From Austropuccinia psidii (Eukaryota > Basidiomycota > Pucciniomycetes > Pucciniales > Sphaerophragmiaceae), in NCBI GenBank assembly GCA_023105745.1, contig JALGQZ010000006.1:66074316-66138315 (forward strand): a stretch of 64,000 nt of DNA. The letters are read 5' to 3'. A program made the position numbers and the translations under genes. The notes under the pieces were generated by a model that was not told where the DNA came from, ran no database searches, and saw only the letters and a list, made by a program, of their open reading frames with translations. Shown piece after piece: positions 35,290 through 45,428 of the stretch; positions within the stretch are counted from its first letter, which is position 1, and each line of letters opens with the position of its first letter.

Positions 35290-35493
35290 CCTCAAATATA
35301 TGGACAGAAAAAAGATAAAAGAAGTGAAGATTTATTTAATTTAAGAAATTATTAAAATAAGGAGAAGAAATAAAGAAAATAGAAGAATTAATACTATATT
35401 GATTTCAACTTAACCAGTTTTAAAAAGAAAAAAAATATATAAAAAATAGAAATATCAAAGAGAAAAACAGAATCATTTCAGTGATATTACAAA

Positions 35494-36810
35494 ATGGATT
35501 ACCAAAATAGTGCAGCAAAATACAAATCAGTACTCAAGAAGGTCAAACCAGTTAATGAGCCTATGCCACAAGACATAAATCCTCCTTTGGGAAGGCCACC
35601 ATTATCAAGAGACCCTTATAATACACCACTATCACCAAAACCACCTAAGTTTATGGTCACATCAAAAATAACACAAGAAAGATTTGAATTGATAAATTTT
35701 GGACCACCTGGATGGCTTTCAGAAGAAGAAAGGAGTCTTCTGATGAGTGTCATAGTTTTAAGAGAAAAAGCAATTGCATTCAGTGCAGAGGAAAGGGGTT
35801 TACTGAAACATTCATATGGAAAACCCTACAAAATACCAGTAATACCACATACACCTTGGCAAAAGAAGCCAATACCAATACCAAAGCCCATAATACCCCA
35901 GTTTATTGAATTGGTAAGGGAAAGGATTAGAACAGGCTTGTATGAGCAGTCTACCTCTAGCTATACAAGTCCAGTATTCTGTGTTGCAAAGTCAAATGGA
36001 AAACTCAGAATTGTCCATGATTTACAGGATCTTAATAAGGTAACAATTAAAGATGCAGGATTACCACCACATATTGAAGAATTTGTAGATGCCTTTTCAG
36101 GGAGAGCTTGTTATGGACTTGGTGACATAATGGGAGGGTATGATGAAAGAGAATTAGACATTTCTACAAGACCCTTAACTACATTTGAAACACCACTTGG
36201 AAGGCTACCACTCACAAGATTACCACAAGGAGCAACCAATTCTGTTGCAGTTTATCAAGCCCAAATGATTTGGATACTTCAAGAAGAAATACCAGAGAAT
36301 GTAGGAATTTTTATTGATGATGGAGGGATAAAAGGTCCAAGATCAACATATAATAATGAGGCTTTACAAGAAAATAATTTGATAAGAAGATTCATTTGGG
36401 AATATGCAGTTACATTAGAGAGAATATTATTCAGAATTGAAGAGGCAGGACTTACCATATCAGGAATCAAATTTGAATGTTGTGTGCCAGCATTGGACAT
36501 AGTAGGGCATGTAGTTTCTTTGAATGGAAGAAAAATTTCAAAGCAGAAGATTAATAAAATACAAAGTTGGCCAAAGCCCCTCAATAAAAAGGAAGTAAGA
36601 GGCTTTTTGGGACTTTGTGCATATGTTAGAATGTTCATTCAAAATTTCTCTCAGATTGCATCACCACTAAGAAGATTAACAAGAGATGATGAAGATTGGG
36701 AATGGAATACTAAATGTGATGAAGCATTTGAAAAGTTAAGAAAAATTGTAGGGGAGGAAATAACATTAAAAATTTGGATTATGAAAAGGGAGCAGGGAAG
36801 ATTAAATTAG
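35494..36810 (+). CDS. D Pol part 1: reverse transcriptase
   Basis: The 438-aa ORF starts M-D-Y-Q-N-S. The N-terminal K-Y-K-S-V-L-K-K-V-K-P-V resembles the protease-RT linker that, in related agaricomycete elements as I remember them, sits inside one polyprotein. RT motifs in order: L-R-I-V-H-D-L-Q-D-L-N-K, the G-L-G-D-I-M-G-G-Y-D region with its catalytic Asp, L-P-Q-G-A-T-N-S and F-I-D-D at residues 273-276. The thumb/connection (R-G-F-L-G-L-C) follows. The ORF ends at TAG 36808-36810, overlapping the next ORF in the -1 frame. It copies the element RNA into DNA. Confidence 0.9.
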   Translation: MDYQNSAAKYKSVLKKVKPVNEPMPQDINPPLGRPPLSRDPYNTPLSPKPPKFMVTSKITQERFELINFGPPGWLSEEERSLLMSVIVLREKAIAFSAEERGLLKHSYGKPYKIPVIPHTPWQKKPIPIPKPIIPQFIELVRERIRTGLYEQSTSSYTSPVFCVAKSNGKLRIVHDLQDLNKVTIKDAGLPPHIEEFVDAFSGRACYGLGDIMGGYDERELDISTRPLTTFETPLGRLPLTRLPQGATNSVAVYQAQMIWILQEEIPENVGIFIDDGGIKGPRSTYNNEALQENNLIRRFIWEYAVTLERILFRIEEAGLTISGIKFECCVPALDIVGHVVSLNGRKISKQKINKIQSWPKPLNKKEVRGFLGLCAYVRMFIQNFSQIASPLRRLTRDDEDWEWNTKCDEAFEKLRKIVGEEITLKIWIMKREQGRLN

Positions 36811-38636
36811 CAGTGGACTCAAGCTATATAGCTGCAGGAGCAGTACTTACTCAAGAAGACAAAGAAGGAAAGGACAGACCAGTTCTTTATGAATCAATTA
36901 CATTCTCAAGATTGGAATCAAAATACTCACAGCCAAAGCTGGAGCTATGTGGAGTGGCCAAAATGCTCAAGAAACCCCAAAAAGTACTTTGGGGACAGCA
37001 TTTTGAGCTACAAGTAGATGCAAAAGCCTTAATTGAAATGATAAACTCACCCTGTTTGCCAAATGCCCCAATGACAAGATGGGTTGCATTTATTCAATTG
37101 TTTTCTTTTGACTTAGTTCATAGGCCAGGGAAGACCTTCACAATGCCAGATGGGCTTTCAAGAAGACCTCAGTCAGAAGATGAAGAAAAAGAAAAATCTG
37201 ATTTTGATGAAGAAGAAGAATGGATAAAACCACACCCAGGGTTTGGAGCAAAACATAATAATATAATAAAATTGGCAGGAATAAAGCTACCATCAAAGCA
37301 AGAAGGATTTTGGAAAAGAATGGTGGAATACTTAAATACATTGAAAAGGCCCTTTGGTAGTAAAGAGGATGACTTCAAAAAAATTAAAAGGAAGTCATCA
37401 AATTTCTTTCTGGAGGAAGGCCAACTCAAAAGAAGAAATACACCAAATCCACAAGTAGCTGTGTCAAGTCAGAGTTCTCAAAGAAGAATACTAAAATCAT
37501 TACATGAAGAAATGGGACACAGAGGAGAAAATGAAACATACAGAAGAGTTAAAGAAAGATTTTGGTGGGAAGGAATGAAGAAAATAGTCAAAAAATGGGT
37601 CAAATCTTGTAAAGCTTGTCAAAAGAGAAGTCATTATCACCAAAAAGAGGAAGGAAGAATCTCATTCACCTCAACATTATTTGAAAGAGTCAGTATAGAT
37701 GCAGTACATGTAAAAGCAGGAAGATGGAAGTATTTAGTAGTGGCCAGGGATGATTTCTCAGGATGGCCAGAGACAATTGGTTTAGGAAAGCTTACAGCAA
37801 AGTCAGTATCAGAATGGTTCACTTCTGAATGGATTTGCAGGTATGGAGCCTCAAAAGAGGTCACAGTAGATGGAGGGCCTGAGTTTGGAAAGGAATTACA
37901 AGATGCAGTAAAAAAAGCAGGCTCAAAGATAAGGGTAACAACACCCTACTACCCTGAGTCACAAGGAATGGTAGAAAGGGGGCATAAACAATTGAAGGAT
38001 GCATTGGTGAAGATGTGTGGTGAAAATGGTTCAAAATGGAAAGAATACTTACCTTTGGTTACATTGGCTGACAGAATATCAACCAAAAGAACAACAGGTT
38101 ACTCCCCATTTGAGCTTCAATTTGGTCAAAAGGCAGTACTACCAATAGACATTGAAGCAAAAACATACTTATCAATTGAATGGCACAAAGTCAAATCAAC
38201 AGAAGATTTATTGGAAGCAAGAGCTGAACAGCTATCAGGAAAAGAAGAAATAAGAAAAAGGGCAAAAGAGAAATTAAAAAAGGCCAGGGAGGATTCAGTA
38301 AAATATTGGGACAGGAAATTAGCACATCAATTAAGAAAGCCAATTCATCCAGGTGAAATTGTTCTTGTATACAATAAAGCATTAGAGTCACAATGGGGAT
38401 TATTGTTCAAGAATAGATGGGATGGACCCTATAGAGTTGTGAGACAAATAAACAATGGTCCATATGAGCTAGAAGAATTAGATGGTACAAAGCTAGCAAG
38501 AAGGTTTGCAGCAAGTCAAATAAAAAAGTTCTATCCAAGAGGAAAAGAGTTGGACTCAGAGGAAGAAGAGGAAGAAGGAGAAGAGGAAGTTGAAGATGAA
38601 TCTCAATTTGAAGATGAAGAGGACTTTGATGAATAA
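36774..38636 (+). CDS. D Pol part 2: RNase H and integrase
   Basis: About 620 aa, in the -1 frame relative to the RT ORF. Protein similarity runs on across 36765-36776 (A5 then T3), so RT and RNase H are one protein split by a frameshift, programmed or mutational. RNase H has A-V-D-S-S (Asp 15), K-L-E-L-C-G and V-D-A-K-A. Integrase has an H-H-C-C finger (H244, H249, C-K-A-C near 280) and a DDE triad at D309, D366 and E401. The C-terminal tail is strongly acidic and no chromodomain is seen. The ATG at 36774 is probably not a real start. Confidence 0.9.
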   Translation: MDYEKGAGKIKLAVDSSYIAAGAVLTQEDKEGKDRPVLYESITFSRLESKYSQPKLELCGVAKMLKKPQKVLWGQHFELQVDAKALIEMINSPCLPNAPMTRWVAFIQLFSFDLVHRPGKTFTMPDGLSRRPQSEDEEKEKSDFDEEEEWIKPHPGFGAKHNNIIKLAGIKLPSKQEGFWKRMVEYLNTLKRPFGSKEDDFKKIKRKSSNFFLEEGQLKRRNTPNPQVAVSSQSSQRRILKSLHEEMGHRGENETYRRVKERFWWEGMKKIVKKWVKSCKACQKRSHYHQKEEGRISFTSTLFERVSIDAVHVKAGRWKYLVVARDDFSGWPETIGLGKLTAKSVSEWFTSEWICRYGASKEVTVDGGPEFGKELQDAVKKAGSKIRVTTPYYPESQGMVERGHKQLKDALVKMCGENGSKWKEYLPLVTLADRISTKRTTGYSPFELQFGQKAVLPIDIEAKTYLSIEWHKVKSTEDLLEARAEQLSGKEEIRKRAKEKLKKAREDSVKYWDRKLAHQLRKPIHPGEIVLVYNKALESQWGLLFKNRWDGPYRVVRQINNGPYELEELDGTKLARRFAASQIKKFYPRGKELDSEEEEEEGEEEVEDESQFEDEEDFDE

Positions 38637-38715
38637 AAATTCTTTTATTCAAAAAAAAAGGGGGGAAATGTTTGATTGTTTTTTTTAAAAAAAAAGTAAG
38701 TGGATTATCACCTTG

Positions 38716-38733
38716 AATGCTGGGGACAGCATT
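38716..38733 (+). other. hairpin just upstream of the 3' PPT of D
   Basis: AATGCTG-GGGA-CAGCATT is a perfect 7-bp stem with a GNRA-type tetraloop, ending where the polypurine tract begins. Confidence 0.6.
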
Positions 38734-38748
38734 AAATGGAGAGGGGGA
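38732..38748 (+). other. 3' polypurine tract of D
   Basis: TTAAATGGAGAGGGGGA directly abuts the 3' LTR, the expected place for the plus-strand primer. Confidence 0.85.
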
Positions 38749-40971
38749 TGTGGTATTCCATACCAGTTCTTCCAAGGTTCAAATCCACAATTTCAAAGCT
38801 AAAACTTTGATCAATAATAATAATAATATATATATATATAAAGAAAATAAAGAAAAAAAGTGAAAGATAAAAGTAAAGAAAAATTGGCAAGAAAAAGGAG
38901 GACAGTTATATTAAAATAACAAAAATAAGTATTCCACTGGAATCTACATCAAATTTTACCTATAGTCACATATTGCCTCAACCCCATAATGTCAATAATT
39001 TTCTAGATATCATGGATTAAAGAAGAGAAATGATACTATACACTCTATACTAGGTACAAGAATATGCTTAAAGATAATGCAGCTTGTCTAAATATTCAAT
39101 ATGAATAAACATGTGTAATATTACATAAGTGATACCATTACTCTTACAACATCATGTGTTACATGTCTTGACATAAAAAAAACACTTACATATAAGTTAA
39201 CATAGTGTTACATTACTCAATCCCCACTTAAACTCCCATAACCAAACAGTACAGGTATTATTTACAAATTAAATTTTACATAAAGAAATACTCAACTGAA
39301 TACATATCAAGGCTGTGAGGAAGAAAAATAACGTTAGTAGAGATAAGAATACAGTTATTTAAAATGGTGCAATCAACCAAACATATGGTGCAATATCTGT
39401 ATCAAATGACACCATTCCAAATTTAATCACCAGCATAAATGTCTCAAGGCTGTGAAGAAGAAAAATAAGGTTAGTAGATATAAGAATACAGTTTTTAAAA
39501 TGGTGCAATCAACCAAACATATGGTGCAATATCTGTATCAAATGACACCATTCCAAATTTAACCACCAGCATAAATGTCTCAAGGCTGTGAAGAAGAAAA
39601 ATAAGGTTAGTAGAGATAAGAATACAGTTTTTAAAATGGTGCAATCAACCAAACATATGGTGCAATATCTGTATCAAATGACACCATTCCAAATTTAACC
39701 ACCAGCAAAAATGTCTCAAGGCTGTGCATAATAAGAATAAAGTTTAGTTAAAATATAAGTATAATTCAAAAAGTATGGTGCAATCAACCAAACATATGGT
39801 TCAATATCCTGAACAAATGACACCATTCCAAATTTAACCACTAGCAAAAATGTCTCAAGGCTGTGCACTGACAATAATAAGGTTCAGAATGGTGCAATCA
39901 ACCAAACATATGGTGCAATATCTTGATCAAATGACACCATTTTTAATTTACCCACCAGCAAAAATGTCTCAAGGTGGAATTTTTTCTAAGTCCCTTGTTT
40001 TTGGAAGGCTCTATGGAGGGCCCAAAAGGTATAAATAAAGGGCCTCTCTCCCTGTTTTTCCCCCCATGCTTCTGATTCAGACAATAATCTTGAGGATCAA
40101 TCCATCCCTTCTCTAGTAGGATAATCTAGTATTTATATTGAAAAAGATCAGTAGCAAGGCTCAGTATCTTATAGTATTATTTATGATTAATTAATGAAAG
40201 ATATTTATAATATTAATGAAAGAGTTTAATATTATTTAATAGTCTTACCATTATAGTAGTAGTGTTGAAGTAGTGTTTGAAGATATTATCATTAGTGATC
40301 TTATCTAATTTATCAATAACCCTTATTTATAGAAGGGATATCATCTGACCCTTATACCTTATATCATAAGCCTTTTAGGTATATTGGATTATATTTATAT
40401 TTATCCTAATAGTATTATATTACTATTATATAATTTATATCTTACCCTCATATTTAACAAAACCACCCTTAAAGAATTATCTTACCTTTAAAATTATTAT
40501 AGCTATATTGATAGTATTATTAAATCACCTTTAAAAGTATTATCTAGCTAGCAAGATTATTATTAATATTATTAGTGATCTTAAAAAATACTCTTTAAAT
40601 ATCTCAGGTATTGAAAGAAGGAATACTAGAAGAATTAATTCAAAAGAATTGTAATCAATAACAAGAAAGTTAAGCAAAACCTAAATTATTAAAAAAAATA
40701 TTAATTATTACCATTATTATCATAGTGATCTTTTATTGACAGACTGATAGAGACTGCTGAAGAAAATTCTCTAATTGAAAAGCCACAAAACTAAATAATT
40801 GATTTGTGATCTCATCAAAAGGGTATCTTTTTCAGTATATTTAGAGGGGCAGCTAATACACCTTAGCACCCATGGTTATTGGCTAATTCTGAAATTCAAA
40901 ACAGACTCACCAATAATTTCCCCCTCAAGGTACTGCCTATTATTTATCCCACAACAAAAGGAGTTCCCACA
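38749..40971 (+). repeat. 3' LTR of D
   Basis: Near-identical to the 5' LTR, with the tandem array at 39307-39974 and TATA at 40030-40038. Differences seen by eye correspond to 5' LTR positions near 20204, 21101, 21621, 21690, 21947, 22110-22133 and 22186. Confidence 0.97.
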
Positions 40972-40975
40972 ACGC
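40972..40975. repeat. target-site duplication of D, right
   Basis: ACGC follows the 3' LTR end and matches 20045-20048. Confidence 0.75.
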
Positions 40976-41033
40976 GCCCGCACCGCCCTCCAGATGAGAC
41001 TCCAACACTACCCCCCATCTCCATCCTCACCAC

Positions 41034-41516
41034 TCCTTATGCTTTCACACCCCCGCCCTTACCATCCTTATGCTTGTGTAGTGCCCTCCCGACATTCTCC
41101 CAACACTGCTTACCATCCTTGCGCTTGCGGAGTGCCCTCCTGACACTGCTTACCATCCTTACGCTTGCGGAGTGCCCTCCCAACATACTCCCAACACCAC
41201 TTATCCTTACGCTTGTGTAGTGCCCTCCCAACATGCTCCCGACACCACTTATCCTTATGCTTGTGTAGTTCCATCCCGACATGCCTCCCACACAGCTTAC
41301 CATCCTTATGCTCATGGGGTGCCCTCCTGACATGCTGCCAGCACTGCTTACCATCTTTACGCTTGCAGAGTGCCCTCCTGACACCACTTATGATCCTTAT
41401 GCTTGTGTAGTGCCCTCCCGACATGCTCCCGACACTGCTTACCATCCTTACGCTTGCGGAGTGCCCTCCCAACATGCTCCCAACACCACTTATCCTTACG
41501 CTTCTGTATTACATCC
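41034..41516 (+). repeat. minisatellite with 40-51 bp units
   Basis: About nine units of the form CCTTACGCTTGTGTAGTGCC plus CTCCCGACATGCTCCCGACAC and a CTTAYCAT end. Unit lengths of about 40, 48 and 51 bp arise by deletion of the middle block. ORFs on both strands across it are repeat translations. Confidence 0.88.
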
Positions 41517-42211
41517 ATAGTGTATGGTGGCTTTTTGGCGTACACAATGAATGCAATCGCCAAAATATGCTGAGTGGCCTTCTCTGCCAACAGGACCTAA
41601 GGGGAAATTTGTCAGTATATTCCCAATGTTGTAGTTAGGGCTTAGATCATGAGACTCACAAATTAAAACCTAATAAGTGGAATGTTTGAGACAATAATTG
41701 TGTCTCCTGTTTACCCAATAAAACCATTTTATTTCATATCATTCAAATGGAACACTTTGCTTAGTCCTTACCTCATGAGCGTTGAATAGTTCAAAAGTTG
41801 ACTTTAGTAGGTTTCTCACTAGTCAACTTTATTCAATGTCTCACAGGGAAGTGATTTCATTTTAATTAGATGAAATAATTTGCAACATATGGCCTCCTTC
41901 AATTTCCCAACAAATTGTATTTTGCAAATGCAATACAATTTCAATAGAAGGTTCCAAGTCTGTTGATGTGCAGTTTTATTTTGGTCAGCTTGTGGTTCTA
42001 AAATGTATTTTTTCTAGAATATTCAATAACTCTTAAACTTCTTTAAATGGATGATTAACTTCTTTCAAGATTGCCAAAATTATCCAATATTACCTCAAAA
42101 AGAATCAATTATTTTAAACTTATTTTACTTCCACCTTTTTTCTTAAACATTTTTCAAACAAGTTATCAATCAACTCGTCACCCTCTATTTTCTTAATAAA
42201 GTACCTCTGCT
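41517..42211. other. no gene recognised
   Basis: An inverted repeat TTTTGGCG...CGCCAAAA lies at 41533-41565. The rest is AT-rich and without a convincing ORF. Confidence 0.5.
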
Positions 42212-43457
42212 ATGGACCAAACCCCGGGAAATTCAACTTAATTCAATGAACAACCAACTTCAGCCCCAGAGATTGGAAGTGAAATCTCTGATACGGCCAG
42301 TAGTCGTGAATTAGGCATTGAAGTAGAGAGCCAGTCACATGAAGATAATCAAGATCCACCAGTTCTTCCAGAATGTGAGTATGCATCCATCTTGAATATT
42401 TCAAATCTCTCAAAACCTGATATTGTGTCATAGACTTTATTTCAGGTCAGCCTCCAAGCTCTCAGAAACCAAATTTTAAAAGCTATGAGAAGGAAAAAAC
42501 TGTTTAACCTTGTGCACCAAAAAAAGATTATGGGCAAGATGATGTAATTTTCAGTGGGGAGGTAGAAATTTTATCCAAGGAACAATTTGTATCCAACATT
42601 GCTCAAACTATCCTAAGGCTTGAAAAAATTCAAAATGATAGTAAAATTCCTGATTATGTGCGTCAAAAGATTGCTGAAGCCATGAGCCTCCTCAAAATGG
42701 ATTTGAACCATAAGTCCATTACTAATTCAAAACAAAATTGGTAAAATAGCTGCTTACAATATATGGGCCGGTGTGGAGGTGGGAGAATCTCTACCTGAAG
42801 AATCTTGAGTCATAATTGGATTTCCAGGCAAAGGATTAGGAAAAAGACCAAATATACATGTGACCAAAAAAACAAACAAAAAATGCGGTACCTTTGAAGC
42901 CGCAAAGGACTCTCAGGATCAAGGTGATGAAATGATAAATGTTGAAGTGGACCATATTGATAATGAACCTCTGCATACTGAAACCCCCCATACTCAATGA
43001 AAAAATCCATGATGAAGCTCCACATACTGAAAGCCCCCCAATACTCAATGAAACAATCCATGATGAAACCCCTCCTGCCTCTCCTTGAAATATTCAAGCC
43101 TTTCAAGAAAGGGAGACAATTAAACATGATAGAATGGGATGAGATATGACTGATATAATTCCTGACCCTGAGCCCAAAGTGTCATTGTCTGCTAATTTTC
43201 AAGGAATATTTTTATCATGAATGGAAGAGTTTGCAGGCATTTTGAATTATCATTCCAATATTACTCAACAATCATGGAAAAGGGGGCTTGATAATATCAA
43301 TAGTATTTACAAAAATCAATGGGACAACTTACCAACAAAGGATGCTCATACATTCCTGCCTGTTGGTATTAAGGTGATCAGTAACCAAGAGCTTGAAATG
43401 TCAGCCTGGCTGGAGGACCTTGAGATGGCAGGTGAGGTTTATCTTTGTGCATCATAA
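42212..43457 (+). pseudogene. unknown gene remnant, part 1
   Basis: A coding-like reading starts at ATG 42212 (M-D-Q-T-P-G-N-S) and is broken by many stops and frameshifts. A well preserved stretch near 42560-42720 includes K-I-P-D-Y-V-R-Q-K-I-A-E-A-M. The last piece is open for 78 codons (43221-43457) with S-W-K-R-G-L-D-N-I-N-S-I-Y-K. I do not recognise a domain. It may belong to the same decayed unit as the next entry and could be a repeat-encoded protein. Confidence 0.4.
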
Positions 43458-43488
43458 ATGATTATTGGCTGTTGACTGGTGATATAAA

Positions 43489-44444
43489 TTGCAATATACA
43501 GGGTTAGATTTTTTTAAGCCTACAGAAACAGAAGCATGTTTTGATCACAACATTTGGAATCTCAAATTGATGAAGGAATCAGCTAAACCTCTAGATAATC
43601 TCCCAAAATCTGAACACTCCTTCTTCAAAATGTTTCAGAGCCTTCTTTACCCCACCAATCCAGTTAAACATTTTTGCGAAAATGTTATGTTTGAATCCCT
43701 TTGTTTAGTCTCATACAATGTGATTGCACCCAAACCATATGTTGCACCAACATGATATTCAACTGATCCTCTGGGACTCAAACGGGGAGCAGTTGAATAC
43801 CTTGCCTCCTGCTTGAGTAAATCAAAGAAGCATGAAACCCAACTCAGCATTGAAGATGGCGGGGCTGACAATGAGATATCCACAAAGCTGCACAAGAACC
43901 TGGAGGATCTAATGGATACAGTTATCCATTTGATGATTGCGTACAACATGGTATGTGCACACACAAAAGTCCAAGTTAATGGCATCAAAGGCAAACTCAC
44001 AAACTCAAAGAAAATGGGGCCATCAAAGATCTTTTGATGTGTCACAAGAGTCTTGGAATAAATCAAATTTGCTATGGTATATTAGCGGCATTCTGTGTGG
44101 CGGGGGCTTGTGGTTTGATGGTATGCTCAGATTACTGGGGAACAAGCTCAGTTAAAGGGGCTTTATCACTAATTGACATTTCCAAAAAACCTTCAGAGGG
44201 TAAAAATCTAGTGGAGCCTGTGTGGCTATGTACTAATAAGTATATATGTAATTTACTGAATAAAAATTTCTTCTCATCAGAGTCTTTTAACCCCACTGTA
44301 CCTCTTAGATTTGAACTTGCACAATGCTTAGTATTAGAATTTGGTGATGCCTCGGTGGCAAAGGGCAGTCTTGGTTCAAGTGATGAGGTAACATTGACTG
44401 TACCCAGGTCTGCTAAGCTTACAACCAGGATTGACCCATTTTAG
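43489..44444 (+). pseudogene. unknown gene remnant, part 2
   Basis: One frame runs from 43489 to 44037 with a single TGA at 43753-43755 (consistent with CGA changed to TGA). The reading then shifts near 43990 to an ORF through 44444 containing L-M-C-H-K-S-L-G-I-N-Q-I-C and W-L-C-T-N-K-Y-I-C-N-L-L. Composition is like a soluble protein; the domain is not recognised. Its position just before the TET-like duplication may mean both belong to one mobile unit, which I cannot show. Confidence 0.45.
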
Positions 44445-45194
44445 ATTAGCTTTGTACCAGGTAGATTTTAATTTAATTTTGCAAAGTCATTTATGAATTT
44501 ATTAATAGTGAATACCTATCCTACTACTTCCTGGATGCCACAGAGCATGAATACCAATAGTAATTGTACGGCGGAATGCCTCTGTACACCATTGAAAATA
44601 CTCTGACAAGACGCAAGCTGGGTCAGGAAGTTGTGCTCACAAGTAGCACACGCGGGGGCAATGCAGGCAGTCGCTTTTATCACTTCCCGCCACCCCATAA
44701 GAGGCCAAATGTTCCTTTGTCTTTCAAGAGGACTAGGATAACTAGGGATCCGCAGCAGGGTGCATATTGCATTTGCGCGTGCTTGCGATATTCCACATGG
44801 CTGGATTGGAAAGTGATTGCATGGGAACATCAATATGTGAAATTGAATAATGCACTATCCACTGCAATTTTCAGGTTCAGGTATTTGAGATTGCAAATTT
44901 GCGAAGGTCAGGTGTGATCTTTCTTTTTAGACACAATTAAAAAAGTTTCATCGACTGCAATCAAATTTAGGTGATATTAATAAATCAGTAATCATTTGGT
45001 TTCATTTCATTTTCCACTGCAAGCATGCCATTCACAAAAAAAGGGAAAGAGCGTAAAAGGGAACTCGCGGGAAAGCGTTGAGGTGAGGAAGGAAAGTGTG
45101 AGTTGCTCGCTTAATCTCAGTGTATATATATAGATAGATATATATGCTTCCACATTTATGTGGCACCCTCATTGGGCCCCATGGAAGAACATTG
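44445..45194. other. no gene recognised
   Basis: GC-richer stretch with a TACGG(C/T)GGMATGCC word at 44568 that recurs at 46564, in degenerate form at 58464, and near 63183. A short TATAGATA run lies near 45125. A 117-codon ORF at 44564-44917 is not convincing. Confidence 0.4.
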
Positions 45195-45428
45195 GCTTTA
45201 GTCGGTTCAGATTGTGCCAATGTGATGTGGGCTCCAAAAGGGAAGTCAAAGGATGTGTGCCAAATATGGCTCCTTGGGCATTGGGAACAATTCTGGACTC
45301 AAATGTCCTTAGCTTCAAATGGCAGGAAGCAGTATCTGATATCTTGTCTTCTTTAACACATAGTGATCCCTCAACCACTCGAGAATAGTGGGAGATCCCA
45401 AAAGAAAAATGAGCGCAAAACAACCCAA

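Larger units (their letters stand above)
20049..40971 (+). mobile_element. giant Gypsy retrotransposon D (20.9 kb)
   Basis: Two LTRs of 2224 and 2223 bp, each TG...CA, bound an internal region of 16.5 kb and are flanked by ACGC. By eye the LTRs differ by about seven substitutions and one 1-nt indel, so the insertion is recent. Order inside: primer-binding site, gag-protease ORF, 8.8 kb of mostly non-coding AT-rich DNA with two small ORFs and many repeated hairpins, then RT and RNase H-integrase ORFs, PPT and LTR. The catalytic residues I checked are present. It lacks a chromodomain and belongs to a different Gypsy lineage from A1, A2, B and C, closer to agaricomycete elements with FIDD-type RT. 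Confidence 0.95.

Noticed and set aside
36765..36776. Canonical -1 slippery heptamer
   Set aside because: ATTAAAAATTT does not fit X-XXY-YYZ in the RT frame, so a programmed shift is only a possibility.
41037..41590. Several overlapping ORFs on both strands
   Set aside because: All lie in the 40-51 bp minisatellite and only repeat its unit.
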